NCBI GenBank assembly: GCA_050011095.1
Contig: JBEKJU010000247.1
Span: forward strand, 1-7,845
Length of the DNA: 7,845 bases
Source: JBEKJU01 sp050011095
GTDB taxonomy: Bacteria; Desulfobacterota; Syntrophorhabdia; Syntrophorhabdales; WCHB1-27
Direction of reading: 5' to 3'
The position numbers and the translations under genes were made by a program. Position 1 is the stretch's first letter, and the number at the start of each line of letters is the position of its first letter. The notes beneath the pieces are model-generated. The model was not told the DNA's origin, ran no database searches, and saw only the letters and a list, made by a program, of their open reading frames with translations. Below, piece by piece: positions 7,119 to 7,845 of this stretch.

Positions 7119-7218
7119 GCGGCCCTCCTTCCTGGCGGCTCCGTAGACGGACATCATAGGCGGGACGCATACGTTCCGCGCCTCCCGCCATACCAGCCGC
7201 CCGCCTCTTTCCAGTATT

Positions 7219-7248
7219 ACTATAATTCCTGCCGGCCTGTTTGTGCAA
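7219..7248 (-). promoter_or_regulatory. Candidate promoter of the two-gene envelope operon
   Basis: On the minus strand TTGCAC (7248-7243) is followed after 18 bases by TATAGT (7224-7219), one mismatch from the consensus -10. The -35 is weak. Transcription from here would give a leader of about 95 bases before the ATG at 7118. Confidence 0.45.
7221..7226 (+). promoter_or_regulatory. TATAAT -10 element, candidate distal msrB promoter
   Basis: A perfect TATAAT lies on the plus strand in the divergent region, but no recognisable -35 sits 16-18 bases upstream. If used, the msrB transcript would start near 7233 with a leader of about 180 bases. It overlaps the minus-strand -10 candidate, so the two directions could compete for polymerase. 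Confidence 0.35.
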
Positions 7249-7252
7249 GGAG

Positions 7253-7381
7253 AAAGGAGAACGCGCCGTGAAGGAGAAGGGTACATAGGGAACGTACCCG
7301 ACCAACCGCTTTCGCGTGCGGCCGACTGCGTGGTGCCGGGGAGAAAGTCCTGTGGACGTTACGAAGACTGACAGAGTCCAC
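7253..7381 (+). other. msrB leader with mini-ORF and inverted repeats
   Basis: A ribosome site AAAGGAGA (7253-7260) precedes a GTG mini-ORF (7268-7288) encoding MKEKGT. Its TAG begins in the loop of an inverted repeat (GGGTAC 7279-7284, GTACCC 7294-7299). A second inverted repeat, GTGGAC (7352-7357) with GTCCAC (7376-7381), brackets 18 bases. It competes with a small GTCC-TGT-GGAC hairpin at 7347-7357. No named riboswitch or RNA family was recognised. The mini-ORF is too short to trust on its own. Confidence 0.25.
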
Positions 7382-7396
7382 CAGACGTACTATCTT
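7368..7396 (+). promoter_or_regulatory. Candidate proximal msrB promoter
   Basis: CTGACA (7368-7373) is one base from the -35 consensus and is followed after exactly 17 bases by TATCTT (7391-7396), four of six matches to the -10. The start would fall near 7403, leaving only about 12 bases before the ATG and cutting into the ribosome site. That makes this promoter doubtful. Confidence 0.3.
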
Positions 7397-7414
7397 ATAA
7401 GAAGAGGTTACAGG

Positions 7415-7845
7415 ATGATGCGACGAGACCATATTGCAATCATAGCGGGCATTATTCTACTGATTCTCGCAGGATGTCAAGCCCCGGCGTCCGACGAGCG
7501 GGGACCGCAGCCTGGCAGCCCCGGTACCGACCAATCCGCTAAGGAGACAGGGGGAAGCCGGATGGAAAGCTCAGCCGCACGAGATTGGCGAAACTTCAAG
7601 AAGCCGGATGATGCAACCCTGAAAAAAACGCTGACGCCCTTGCAATACGATGTGACCCAGAGGAAAGGCACGGAACCGCCCTTCAGAAACGAGTACGCGG
7701 ATAATCACAGGGAGGGCATTTACGTTGACATTGTCTCCGGGGAGCCTCTCTTTAGTTCGCTTGACAAGTTCGAATCCGGCACAGGCTGGCCAAGTTTTAC
7801 AAGGCCTCTACAACCGGATAACATCGTGGAGAAGGAAGACAGGAG
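7415..7845 (+). CDS. msrB: Lipoprotein peptide-methionine (R)-S-oxide reductase MsrB (partial)
   Basis: Reduces the R-sulfoxide of oxidised methionine in proteins; here predicted to act in the envelope as a lipoprotein. The window holds 143 codons and the frame is open to the right edge. The signal MMRRDHIAIIAGIILLILAGC ends in lipobox LAGC, giving lipidated Cys21, followed by a polar Ser/Pro/Gly linker to about residue 60. The MsrB fold then begins: LTPLQYDVTQRKGTEPPF, NEYADNHREGIYVDIVSGEP, LFSSLDKFESGTGWPSFTRP. W125 lies in the GTGWPSF motif. In zinc-binding MsrB the YVDIVSGEPLF segment carries CxxC; here those positions are Asp105 and Ser108, so this is the zinc-free type. The catalytic cysteine is beyond the edge, so activity cannot be judged, and a fused or adjacent MsrA cannot be excluded. 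Start at 7415 is favoured by AGAGG seven bases upstream; 7418 is the alternative. It is divergent from the envelope operon. Confidence 0.93.
   Translation, partial: MMRRDHIAIIAGIILLILAGCQAPASDERGPQPGSPGTDQSAKETGGSRMESSAARDWRNFKKPDDATLKKTLTPLQYDVTQRKGTEPPFRNEYADNHREGIYVDIVSGEPLFSSLDKFESGTGWPSFTRPLQPDNIVEKEDR

Noticed and set aside
6685..7305. N-terminal extension of the glycine-zipper lipoprotein to a 404-residue protein
   Set aside because: It would overlap the whole upstream secreted-protein gene and bury the lipoprotein signal peptide; the ribosome site and lipobox favour the start at 6684.
7316..7381. Resemblance to group II intron or RNase P-like RNA (GTGCGG start, GAGAAAGTCC stretch)
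   Set aside because: Only short similarities; no domain V, no intron protein and no full RNA fold could be identified.

Overview
The window comes from a moderately GC-rich Gram-negative bacterium, most likely a proteobacterium. The evidence is a tripartite RND efflux operon, two lipoprotein signal peptides, a glycine-zipper envelope lipoprotein of a kind common in proteobacteria, and a REP-like palindrome of the GTCATTCC...GGAATCCAG type. The genus cannot be read from the sequence.

Layout: positions 1-5173 carry the start-proximal part of a minus-strand efflux operon, mdtA-mdtB-mdtC-like. It encodes a membrane-fusion adaptor and two different RND permeases. Both gene junctions are 4-base stop/start overlaps (GTGA at 3932-3935, ATGA at 633-636), so translation is probably coupled. 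mdtC runs off the left edge after 212 codons. The mdtB-like permease carries an extra, completely uncharged Ser/Ala/Thr-rich segment of about 60 residues in its second periplasmic loop. mdtA appears to start at TTG behind a strong ribosome binding site.

Positions 5174-6090 hold no convincing intact gene. They contain the upstream region of mdtA with one short palindrome, an inverted pair of REP-like units (5617-5693), and a 64-codon protein-like remnant on the minus strand with no start codon (5724-5918).

Positions 6091-7118 hold a two-gene minus-strand envelope operon joined by a 4-base ATGA overlap. The first gene encodes a secreted Trp/Tyr/Gly-rich protein with a conserved-looking two-cysteine C-terminus. 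The second encodes a glycine-zipper lipoprotein ending in a 7-residue tandem repeat. Positions 7119-7414 form a divergent intergenic region with a minus promoter candidate, a TATAAT on the plus strand and inverted repeats in the presumed leader. From 7415 to the right edge lies a plus-strand lipoprotein version of methionine sulfoxide reductase B, of the type lacking the zinc CxxC pair; its catalytic end is outside the window.

Together the genes concern the envelope: drug/metabolite export, periplasmic protein repair and small envelope structural proteins. No new defence system, mobile element, CRISPR array or RNA gene was found. The most unusual items are the MdtB insertion, the broken coding remnant beside REP-like units, and the structured leader before msrB.
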